From positions 1 through 64,000 of the forward strand of contig CAMVJI010000003.1 in NCBI GenBank assembly GCA_947167765.1: 64,000 nucleotides of DNA. Direction: 5' to 3'. Position 1 is the first letter of the stretch; each line of letters begins with the position of its first letter. The notes under the pieces were generated by a model. The model saw nothing but the letters and a program-made list of their open reading frames with translations. It had not been told where the DNA came from and did no database searches. The DNA comes from an uncultured Butyrivibrio sp. GTDB taxonomy: Bacteria; Bacillota; Clostridia; Lachnospirales; Lachnospiraceae. The position numbers were made by a program, and so were the translations under genes. Shown here piece by piece: positions 33,584 through 39,676 of the stretch.

Positions 33584-34041
33584 ATTGCTCCCAAATCTAT
33601 AACATCATCAAAGAGATACTCGTAGGGAGTGCCCTTGGCATCTTCCTTCGTTACACCCATGCGCTCAAGAAGTCGTCTTTTGGGCAGTTCCTTATAAAGG
33701 AAGGATTCATCATCAAAGTCAGGAGCAGATGCCGAAGCATGGCGCCTAGAGAAATACTTAAAAGAGGGGATCAAGTCGTTCCAGAGATGCTCTCCCTCTT
33801 TTTCAAGTTCTGCAAATGGATCTCCTCCGCGTTTTATGAATCTGTCAATAGCACGTCTTTCGCCTCTGCTGCAAGCTATAAGCTCCTCTGTATATCCCAA
33901 GCAAAGGAAGTCGTCAACGTCAATAATACCGTTTTGATGGATTTTCGCTTTCCTGAACTCTCTGTTAGCGATTTTTCTTTTATCAAGTCCAAAAACTACT
34001 AAGATTGCTTCTGCATAACACAAAACATGTCTAATTATCAT
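33571..34041 (-). CDS. Uncharacterised 156-residue protein, short paralogue
   Basis: This is a compact relative of the 241-residue protein at 23993-24718. The shared blocks are GIIDVDDFLCLGYTEELIA near the N-terminus and RRLLERMGVTKEDAKGTPYEYLFDD at the C-terminus. Also shared is GGDPFAELEKEGEHLWND, matching VGGDVFGVLVNEADCLWQD. The middle region of the longer paralogue, with its His-rich helix, is missing. The N-terminus (IIRHVLCYAEAILVVFGLDKRK) is mildly hydrophobic but not a clear membrane segment. A strong GGAGGAGG precedes the ATG. It follows the HAD-like gene by 2 bases in a tight unit. The function is unknown. Confidence 0.6.
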   Translation of the reverse strand: MIIRHVLCYAEAILVVFGLDKRKIANREFRKAKIHQNGIIDVDDFLCLGYTEELIACSRGERRAIDRFIKRGGDPFAELEKEGEHLWNDLIPSFKYFSRRHASASAPDFDDESFLYKELPKRRLLERMGVTKEDAKGTPYEYLFDDVIDLGAILTL

Positions 34042-34043
34042 CT

Positions 34044-34601
34044 TTAACCTCCTCCTTCAAAATCCCGTTCTTGCAATATACTCTTAACATCAATTTGTTT
34101 ATCCAGAATCCTGAGCGCCTTATCTACCAGAGGTTCTATAAAACCGCCTGCCCTGGAAAAGTAAATACTCTTTGCAAGAAAGCTTCCAAGCTTATACTTC
34201 TTGAAGTCTTCGAACACTACATCATCAAGAATTACGATTCCCTTTATATTTTCTTCTCTGTGAATATAAAGCCACGTCATTATTTCCAGCCCCCTATGAC
34301 TGCTGTATTCCTCATTGGGATGTCTTATAACAGGCGTTTTATCGTAGATTTCAAGTCCTCTGGCCTGAAGTCTTTCATCAAGGTATTTGAGATGGTCTGG
34401 AATAGATTTTCCGTCCTTATCTTCACTGGCTCTCCACGAAGAAGACAATACAATTCTGGTTTCATCTTTAATAGAGCTCTGTGCTACAAGCCGGACCAGA
34501 TTACCTATAAATCTCTCATCCAGCCCCATCATCCCCTTATATCTGTCTTTTGTCAGAGCACAGTTCAAAACCCCGTCCACATCAAGAAAAATGATCCGCA
34601 T
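34044..34601 (-). CDS. HAD-like phosphatase resembling RNA-repair-associated HAD domains
   Basis: This 185-residue protein opens with MRIIFLDVDGVLN, the HAD nucleophile motif (DVDG). It continues IVLSSSWRAS (motif II Ser region) and ends with IVILDDVVFEDF, the acidic metal-binding motif. Proteins of this shape (HAD domain of Swiss-army-knife RNA repair type) remove phosphates, possibly from nucleic acid ends. No other RNA-repair domain is fused here, so this is a stand-alone version. The ATG has GAGGGG upstream. It overlaps the small upstream ORF and is followed 2 bases later by the 156-residue gene. A link to RNA ends would suit the neighbouring CRISPR system but is inference. Confidence 0.75.
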   Translation of the reverse strand: MRIIFLDVDGVLNCALTKDRYKGMMGLDERFIGNLVRLVAQSSIKDETRIVLSSSWRASEDKDGKSIPDHLKYLDERLQARGLEIYDKTPVIRHPNEEYSSHRGLEIMTWLYIHREENIKGIVILDDVVFEDFKKYKLGSFLAKSIYFSRAGGFIEPLVDKALRILDKQIDVKSILQERDFEGGG

Positions 34602-34725
34602 TTTTGTTCCCCTCTATGTTTAAGGTTTTTGTTATCTTGTCACAGATCCCAAATGCTATCGCTTCTTCTGCATTCATGCTGTACATCTTATCTTTGGCAA
34701 TAACCACCACGCCTTTCTTTTCCAT
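34582..34725 (-). CDS. Small protein resembling a ClpP C-terminus
   Basis: This is a 47-residue ORF starting at the ATG that follows GAAGGAGGTGCC; the track extends it to 34773 without a better site. The central text KDKMYSMNAEEAIAFGICDKITKT resembles the ClpP tail pattern (FMSAEEAKEYGLID). No catalytic Ser, His or Asp is present, so it is not a protease. It could be a remnant of a ClpP gene or a real small protein. It overlaps the HAD gene by 20 bases and leads a four-gene unit with it. The function is unknown. Confidence 0.45.
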   Translation of the reverse strand: MEKKGVVVIAKDKMYSMNAEEAIAFGICDKITKTLNIEGNKNADHFS

Positions 34726-34789
34726 GGCACCTCCTTCTTCCGAACATCTACTCTGTCCAACTAAAATATACATTTCTTTGCTGCCTACA

Positions 34790-34811
34790 GTAACTGACCT
34801 GAAAGTTTAGT
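34790..34811 (-). promoter_or_regulatory. Recurring motif, copy 5
   Basis: TAACTGACCTGAAAGTTTAGTC keeps the AGTTTAGT half and sits 65 bases before the small ORF at 34725. It overlaps the stop codon of the decayed upstream gene. Confidence 0.35.
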
Positions 34812-35255
34812 CCATGTCTGAAAACCTCTCATAGTCCTCATTAGTAAGCCCAACCGGGGCAGTTTTAAGATCATCAAAATCACAATCCATGCCCGCATCA
34901 TTATTGGTATCAATCTCAACTTTGACATGAACAGCAAGGCCTTCACCTATCTGTCTGCGCTTTTGGGAATCAGACCCAGTTTCTTGATATCGTTTATCAG
35001 AGTTTCAATAATGTTGTAAAAGCTACAGTAACAGATCAGCCTGTCCGGTGTCTCTGATAGGTGATAAACAAAGTTATTTCCCTTCCTGTTTTCCTCATCA
35101 AAGAAAGCCTGATACTGTGGGCGACTAAACAATCTTACAAGCATGTAATAGGATTCCGCAGGAAAATCCAGCTTTTCATTCATGCTCAACATCCACTCTG
35201 CATACTGCCTGCTGCATATCATCCCAAGAGGTGCGTTATCAATATATCCATTCAT
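34807..35255 (-). pseudogene. Frameshifted short paralogue of the 324-residue protein
   Basis: The first part (start 35255 after GGAGGGTG) matches the N-terminal third of the protein at 8749-9723: SRQYAEWMLSMNEKLDFPAESYYMLVRLF... KGNNFVYHLSETPD. It stops after KSADR at 34947. In another frame directly downstream the reading continues QIGEGLAVHVKVEID... to the acidic end DFDDLKTAPVGLTNEDYERFSDMD, ending at a TAA at 34807. This matches the C-terminal portion of the paralogue (NVNIYIDG...FEYS). So the gene has lost its middle and suffered a frameshift. A sequencing error or a programmed shift cannot be excluded; I see no slippery sequence. Confidence 0.65.
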
Positions 35256-35369
35256 TCTAATCACCCTCCATTTTTATGTTTTTTATGGGGACATTCTGCT
35301 CCACACCCCAGATCTAGAGACCAGTGTGGGTAAATGTCTATGAAGTTTTCAAGGTACAAAAGGGCAAAC

Positions 35370-35444
35370 AAAAAACAGGGCTATATGGGCAAACTATCCC
35401 CCAGAACAATCTGGATTCCATTTACCTATATAACTCTGTTTTTT
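35370..35444 (-). terminator. Terminator downstream of CRISPR array D
   Basis: ACAGAGTTATATAGGTAAA pairs with TTTGCCCATATAGCCCTGT and is followed by TTTTTTG on the minus strand. It lies about 155 bases beyond the last repeat. Confidence 0.65.
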
Positions 35445-35487
35445 ATCTGCCTATGTAAGCAGTGTATTACATCTTATTGCTTATGGG

Positions 35488-35506
35488 AATAAACCTGTGG
35501 GTTAGG
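35488..35506 (-). promoter_or_regulatory. Recurring motif, copy 6
   Basis: AATAAACCTGTGGGTTAGG lies between array D and its terminator, about 230 bases before the decayed gene at 35255. Confidence 0.45.
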
Positions 35507-35600
35507 TGTGCAGATTTTGTACACAAAAAAGCATTCCCTATCAGGCTCCAATATCTTTTCTACAAAAACATGTTAAAAAGGAAGAAATTAAAAATGTTAT

Positions 35601-35773
35601 GTGTCAATGCCCTAATGGGCTTTTTTTATTTTTCTACGGAGCAGCCACAGGAAACTCCACAGGAGTATCAATGCCCTAATGGGCTTTTTTTATTTTTCTA
35701 CAGGTGGAGCCAGGTGCTAGGATCAGTGCTAGTTGTGTATCAATGCCCTAATGGGCTTTTTTTATTTTTCTAC
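35601..35773 (-). CRISPR. CRISPR array D, 3 repeats and 2 spacers
   Basis: Repeats start at 35601, 35665 and 35737. The leftmost begins GTGTCAATG as in array A but otherwise has the array B/C sequence. Spacers are 27 bases (35638-35664, unusually short) and 35 bases. The conserved leader lies on the right. Neither spacer shows a clear start codon. Confidence 0.95.
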
Positions 35774-35918
35774 GGTAGCCTTTTTTAGCCTGCATGGATA
35801 CTGGCTTTCTGTCGTATTACTCTGCAATAATTTCCAGAATATTCTGAAAATAAGCTTTTTCGGGTCGATTTTTTGTCTTTTCCAAAAATCGAGCCTAAAT
35901 GTTACGAAAATGTTACAG
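35774..35918 (-). promoter_or_regulatory. Leader of CRISPR array D
   Basis: It has the same blocks as the other leaders: GCATGGATACTGG, AATTTCCAGAATATTCTGAAAATAAGC, TTTTTTGTCTTTT and AAATGTTACGAAAATGTTAC. Confidence 0.85.
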
Positions 35919-36123
35919 CCTCACTCTTGTCACTAAAGTCATTATACCATTCTCTTATCAATATATCATCAATAACTATACAACTAAGATTTGCGGTCAA
36001 ACGATCATATTCGCCGTTCAAGTAAAATGCTACTTTTTCGTTATACAGTCCTCCAGTATGATAGAATACATCTTCAAGCTCCTGTTGATGTTCTGCTCTA
36101 GGCCTTCGCCATAAACTATAAGT
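35902..36123 (-). pseudogene. Start-less gene remnant running into the array D leader
   Basis: An open frame of about 73 codons reads RAEHQQELEDVFYHTGGLYN ... LSCIVIDDILIREWYNDFS in good protein-like sequence but has no ATG or GTG. It begins at an in-frame TGA at 36124. Its stop lies inside the conserved end of the array D leader. I do not recognise the family. It looks like the 3' part of a gene that was cut off when the surrounding segment was rearranged. Confidence 0.4.
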
Positions 36124-36128
36124 TCAGT
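36111..36128 (-). promoter_or_regulatory. Recurring motif, copy 7
   Basis: ATAAACTATAAGTTCAGT lies immediately beyond the terminator of the receiver-domain gene, upstream of the start-less remnant. The gene it once served may have been lost. Confidence 0.4.
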
Positions 36129-36133
36129 AAAAA

Positions 36134-36165
36134 CAAAAAACCTCTCTCTTGCGAGAGAAGCTTTT
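36134..36165 (-). terminator. Terminator of the receiver-domain gene
   Basis: CTTCTCTCGCAAGAGAGAGG is followed by TTTTTTGTTTTT on the minus strand, about 20 bases after the stop codon at 36184. Confidence 0.85.
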
Positions 36166-36183
36166 CATTATTGGTTCGATATA

Positions 36184-36573
36184 TCATTTTTCCTTCTTTA
36201 TTTCCTCAACATAATTCCTCAGCTGGCCTTCCCAGTCCACGTTGTCAGAGTAGTGCAGGCTTCCACGGATTCCAGGATAGGTGCTGTAGTCCTGCCTGGA
36301 GCATATCAGGATTGGTACGTCCCAGTGTTCTTTTTTAGCTATTTCAATCAGCCTGTCGCCACACATCTGCTCACCTGAGCCCCTCTCTGGTGAATACCAC
36401 ATATCTGTGATAATTAGGTCATAGGGATTACCTGCTGCAAGGGCCTCTTTGAATCTAGCGATTCCATCGTCCAGGTTTCGCTCGCAGTCGATGTCTGTTA
36501 CCCTGCAGTCCTCAAGGACATTCCTTATGGCTCTGTGTTTAGCTGGTCCATCTTCGATGTTAAGAACACGCAT
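36184..36573 (-). CDS. Stand-alone response regulator receiver-like protein
   Basis: This 129-residue protein has a CheY-like fold: RVLNIEDGPAKHRAI (acidic pair of strand 1), YDLIITDMWYSPERG (phospho-acceptor Asp) and VPILICSRQDYS (Ser and aromatic switch region). The conserved Lys after strand 5 is not evident, so it may be an unusual receiver. There is no output domain. GAGGGGGG precedes the ATG at 36573; the track start is a TTG. A nearly identical but truncated copy lies at 31256-31650. The sensor kinase is not in the window. It lies between CRISPR array D and the VirD4-like gene, with its own terminator. Confidence 0.75.
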   Translation of the reverse strand: MRVLNIEDGPAKHRAIRNVLEDCRVTDIDCERNLDDGIARFKEALAAGNPYDLIITDMWYSPERGSGEQMCGDRLIEIAKKEHWDVPILICSRQDYSTYPGIRGSLHYSDNVDWEGQLRNYVEEIKKEK

Positions 36574-36643
36574 ATTCAATACCCCCCTCAATCAAATATT
36601 TAACAGGTTTAATAATATCTTACTTCATCCATGACCCATATAC

Positions 36644-36662
36644 AATAAATCTGGAGTTTAGT
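36644..36662 (-). promoter_or_regulatory. Recurring motif, copy 8, before the receiver gene
   Basis: AATAAATCTGGAGTTTAGT lies 5 bases past the VirD4-like stop codon and about 70 bases before the receiver ATG. With its flank TACAATAAA it matches the copy at 38841 at 18 of 22 bases. Confidence 0.45.
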
Positions 36663-36666
36663 ATCA

Positions 36667-38052
36667 TTAGGCAAATAGCCAGCTGGCGTCTATTTTACTC
36701 TTCTTATCCATTTGAGCTTTTAGTTTTGCCTTACTTAAATCTGGTAGTTCCTCCTCATCAGTAGGCTTTTCTGGTCCTGCCAGCCTTTCAACCAGGCTCC
36801 TGCTGTCGATTTTTCTTTTCTCTACGGTATTTGGATTTCTGAAGTTTAGCTGCTGCTCAAATTCGCAAAGGTCAAGGTTTTGGCAGTACTTTGGGACTTC
36901 TCCTCTTCTAAAGATTATATTTCTGCCAACCTCCATGGCTAGAATTTTACCAACAGGAATATTACAGCGCTCTGCTATTGATTTGGCAGTTTCAAGATCC
37001 GAGCCTCCAAGATAGATATATGTGTCGCAATTTCCTATGATGGTCCTGCCATCATTACCATAGGCTCTGGCAAGCTGCGATTCCGCCTGGATCATGATCA
37101 TTGTGGATATTCCTCTTGATCTGATGGATGCAATCATCCTGGGGAATTCGTCTATCCTGCAGTTTGTGGCGAAATCGTCAAGGATAAATCTCACTGGAAC
37201 AGGCAAACGGCAATCCTTGCACTCGTGATCTGCATACCAGCAGAGTTCATTCATGGCCTGGGTGAAGAACAGATTTGCCAGAGGGTCCATCGACCTGTCA
37301 GTATCGCTCACCACCACAAACAGAGCTGTTCTCTTCTGTCCGATGGACGGCAGGTCAATGTCGTCACTGCTTGTCATGTATGTGATCTCCTCAGAGCAAA
37401 AAGCTCTGAGCTTCGTTATAAGTGTGATCAAGATACTGTTAAATGTCCGGTCCGGCGCCACATTGGCGTCTTCAAACTGTTTCACTGCCCAGCTCTTTGG
37501 ATGCTTCTTGGCATAGTTTCTCATGAGTGTTGACAACAGCGAGTCATTAGACGAAAGGTCACAATCTCTTTTTCCAAGCTGAAGGAGTTTTTCTATATAC
37601 TCAAAATTCTGCTTTTCCTTGTCTAAAGCTTCAATACAGTATGAAATAAGCGATGAAAGAAGCAGTTCACTAGACTGGTCCCAGAAAGGATCATAGTGGG
37701 CTCCAGCCTCGTTATAGGCCAGCATATGAGCCATCTTGGTTATATCCTTGGGTTCTCTGATATATTGAAGGAAGTTGTAATGCGCTGAATTCATGGGATC
37801 TGTAAAATCCAGCTTTTTTACGATGTAGCCACGCTTTTCAAGATAGCGCTTGTATTTGTGATGAAGATTTCCTTTTGGGTCCGAAACTATATAGCTCCCT
37901 GTCGCCATCATGAGGTTTGGACTGACTATACTCCTGGTTTTCCCTGAACCAGAAGTCCCCACCACAAGCACGTTGTTGTTCTTTTGTGTCTTGATGCAGT
38001 CCATACTGTAGTAATTGTCATTTCCCAAGACCATATAGTTGTTATTTTCCAT
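36667..38052 (-). CDS. VirD4/TraG-like coupling ATPase without membrane anchor
   Basis: This 461-residue protein belongs to the type IV coupling protein family that pumps DNA into conjugation channels. It has the Walker A VLVVGTSGSGKTRSI, then SYIVSDPKGNLHHKY, and HYNFLQYIREPKDITKMAHML. Walker B is VRFILDDFATNCRIDEFP, and the sensor region is STMIMIQAESQLARAYG. The two N-terminal membrane helices usual for VirD4 are absent, as the Walker A lies within 35 residues of the start. AAAAGGAG supports the ATG at 38052. No relaxase or mating-pair genes are in view. It may be a solitary remnant or serve a mobilisable element; with PcfJ-like genes it supports a conjugative origin for the island. Confidence 0.85.
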   Translation of the reverse strand: MENNNYMVLGNDNYYSMDCIKTQKNNNVLVVGTSGSGKTRSIVSPNLMMATGSYIVSDPKGNLHHKYKRYLEKRGYIVKKLDFTDPMNSAHYNFLQYIREPKDITKMAHMLAYNEAGAHYDPFWDQSSELLLSSLISYCIEALDKEKQNFEYIEKLLQLGKRDCDLSSNDSLLSTLMRNYAKKHPKSWAVKQFEDANVAPDRTFNSILITLITKLRAFCSEEITYMTSSDDIDLPSIGQKRTALFVVVSDTDRSMDPLANLFFTQAMNELCWYADHECKDCRLPVPVRFILDDFATNCRIDEFPRMIASIRSRGISTMIMIQAESQLARAYGNDGRTIIGNCDTYIYLGGSDLETAKSIAERCNIPVGKILAMEVGRNIIFRRGEVPKYCQNLDLCEFEQQLNFRNPNTVEKRKIDSRSLVERLAGPEKPTDEEELPDLSKAKLKAQMDKKSKIDASWLFA

Positions 38053-38117
38053 GCTCATCTCCTTTTCTCCTGGAATCATCCAGGAATAAGCGAATCATGT
38101 GGTTGCTATTTGCCTGA

Positions 38118-38657
38118 TCATGCTGCCCCATGGGCAGCATGACCTCCTTTGTAGCTCTTTACCCGGATGCTCAGCGGGTGGCCCTTTTTAAACTTATCGA
38201 ATCTTACGGTGAAGGCGTACACACCATCTGTAAAGAGAAAGGTGTGGCTTCCGTCCTGTCTTTCAAAGATCCGCACATCAGCTCTGCACTGATGCATCAG
38301 TGGGAATTCAACGTTTCCCTCAACGTCCCTGGTTACCAGCGCCTTAACCTCCTCCATGACGCTGTCCCGGGTTCTTTTGTTGCAGGGCTCATCTCCTGTG
38401 ACAGTCTGACCCATGGCTTCCTTTTGGGCCCTGGCCTCCTCCTGAACTTCCTTTCTGATGGGAAGCTCGTTAAAGAAGAGCTTTAGCCTGTCAAGGCACA
38501 GGGATGAGGTCTGGGTTTCTTTAAAGAGCCCTGAAACCGTGGTAAGAAGTGCGTGTTCGTACTGGTAGGTCTTGGTAAGGGGATTGACGTAGAACTTATC
38601 AAGCCCCTTTCCGTTATCGAGCTTTACTTCTGTGTAGGTTTTGATGATCTTCTTCAT
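38118..38657 (-). CDS. Uncharacterised 179-residue protein beside the coupling ATPase
   Basis: This is a soluble, charged protein without a family I recognise. It starts MKKIIKTYTEVKLDNGKG, has a central Glu/Lys-rich helix (RKEVQEEARAQKEAMG) and ends with a beta-like part (RIFERQDGSHTFLFTDGVYAFTVRFDKF). The last codons (GGHAAHGAA) overlap a perfect ATGCTGCCC/GGGCAGCAT hairpin, which could affect the downstream gene. AAGGAGGG precedes the ATG. It lies 65 bases upstream of the VirD4-like gene on the same strand, so the pair is probably co-transcribed. It may be a mobilisation accessory protein, but that is a guess from position. Confidence 0.55.
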   Translation of the reverse strand: MKKIIKTYTEVKLDNGKGLDKFYVNPLTKTYQYEHALLTTVSGLFKETQTSSLCLDRLKLFFNELPIRKEVQEEARAQKEAMGQTVTGDEPCNKRTRDSVMEEVKALVTRDVEGNVEFPLMHQCRADVRIFERQDGSHTFLFTDGVYAFTVRFDKFKKGHPLSIRVKSYKGGHAAHGAA

Positions 38658-38707
38658 GTTTTACCCTCCTTAAAAGCATTCAGTTGTCAAGGTTCCTGTG
38701 TTCCATA

Positions 38708-38770
38708 AGACAGAAAACAGGTTGGACATAGTGGTAGCGGCACTATCCGCTCCATTTGTTCAACCTGTTA
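38708..38770 (-). terminator. Terminator of the MoxR/VWA operon
   Basis: AACAGGTTGAACAAATGG pairs with CCACTATGTCCAACCTGTT and is followed by TTCTGTCTT on the minus strand. It lies about 95 bases beyond the last operon gene. Confidence 0.7.
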
Positions 38771-38840
38771 TAAATTTCAATTTGTTATTCTGTTGTTTTT
38801 GTCTTATGAACCAATTATAGCTTTTGTGGAGAGTTTTACA

Positions 38841-38859
38841 ATAAACCTACGGTTTAGTC
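38841..38859 (-). promoter_or_regulatory. Recurring motif, copy 9
   Basis: ATAAACCTACGGTTTAGTC contains a clean AAACC-TAC-GGTTT inverted repeat. It sits 4 bases past the stop of the TPR gene and overlaps a possible TTGTAA-N16-TATAAT promoter on the minus strand, 170 bases before the 179-residue gene. Confidence 0.5.
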
Positions 38860-38863
38860 TCCA

Positions 38864-39676
38864 TCACCAGGGATTGACCTGTTTGCCGGAGCTCCCTTCG
38901 CCGTCGCCGGAGCCGCTGCCGTCTACATCGCCGTTTCCGCCGCCTTCCTCATCGCCGCCGATAAAGTCGGAATACTTTTCTAATGTGCCCTGCTGGTCCT
39001 TGCGGTCCTCCATGGCATCTTTCTTTTTGCCTTCAAGTTCGCCCTGGACCTTCTTTTCTCTCTCGGAGGGACCGGAGCCGCCGCCAGAGCTAGAGTCGCT
39101 ATCATCAGATGAGCTGTTCTGCTCCTGCTGCCCGTTGGATCCGTTTTGATCAGGGTTCTGGAGCTTCTTGATCATCTCATCAATGTCTTCTTTAAGTTGC
39201 TGAGCCTCAGGGTCATGGCCCTTCTCCCCCTCTGCTTCTGCTGCGCACCCCTTTTCAGTCAGCACATCTCTTGCCTTGTACAGGATAAAAAGAGCTGTGT
39301 CTATCTTGTCCTGTGAATCCAGATGATAAAAGTCTATGGTGTCGCAAAGAGAAAGCGCCAGGTTAACCCTGATGTCGCACTCCTTAGCCTCTGGTGGATA
39401 CATCTCAAGGGCCTTGGTGTAATAGGATATGGCTGAGTTGTAGTCTCCAAGCTTGTAGGATGCATTTCCTAGATTGTAAAGTGGCACGTAGCTTTCCGGG
39501 AAGTTCATGGTCAAAAGAGATTTCTCTTTATCCACCTGATAATCCCCTTGTTCATAGGCACTTACAAAACTGTGGTTTATTATAAGGCGCCTTGCCATCA
39601 CCACTGTGACAACCAGCAAAAATAGTCCGCAAACCGCCGCAAATATTACTCTCAGAGGAATCTTTTTCATTATCAC
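38864..39676 (-). CDS. Membrane-anchored TPR protein of the MoxR/VWA operon
   Basis: This 270-residue protein has an N-terminal membrane helix (VIFAAVCGLFLLVVTVVMA), then TPR units (YVPLYNLGNASYKLGDYNSAISYYTKAL). The C-terminal third is disordered and Gly/Asp/Ser-rich (GGGSGPSEREKKVQG, then GGNGDVDGSGSGDGEG). This matches the BatC/BatE role in Bacteroides-type Bat operons, with the repeats facing outside. It overlaps the preceding VWA gene by 4 bases and ends the operon. It probably scaffolds the VWA proteins in an envelope complex. The exact family name is not certain. Confidence 0.75.
   Translation of the reverse strand: MIMKKIPLRVIFAAVCGLFLLVVTVVMARRLIINHSFVSAYEQGDYQVDKEKSLLTMNFPESYVPLYNLGNASYKLGDYNSAISYYTKALEMYPPEAKECDIRVNLALSLCDTIDFYHLDSQDKIDTALFILYKARDVLTEKGCAAEAEGEKGHDPEAQQLKEDIDEMIKKLQNPDQNGSNGQQEQNSSSDDSDSSSGGGSGPSEREKKVQGELEGKKKDAMEDRKDQQGTLEKYSDFIGGDEEGGGNGDVDGSGSGDGEGSSGKQVNPW

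Larger units (their letters stand above)
35256..35600. other. Interval between the decayed gene and CRISPR array D
   Basis: No gene is seen. It contains the array D terminator hairpin (35370-35444) and one copy of the recurring palindromic motif (35488). The plus-strand ORF 35462-35788 runs through CRISPR repeats and is not real. Confidence 0.7.

Noticed and set aside
34947-35255. Programmed ribosomal frameshift joining the two halves of the short paralogue
   Set aside because: No slippery heptamer or downstream stem was apparent, and the middle region of the family is missing as well, so decay is simpler.
38118-38150. ATGCTGCCC/GGGCAGCAT hairpin as a terminator
   Set aside because: It overlaps the last codons and has no T run on the minus strand, so it is not called as a terminator.
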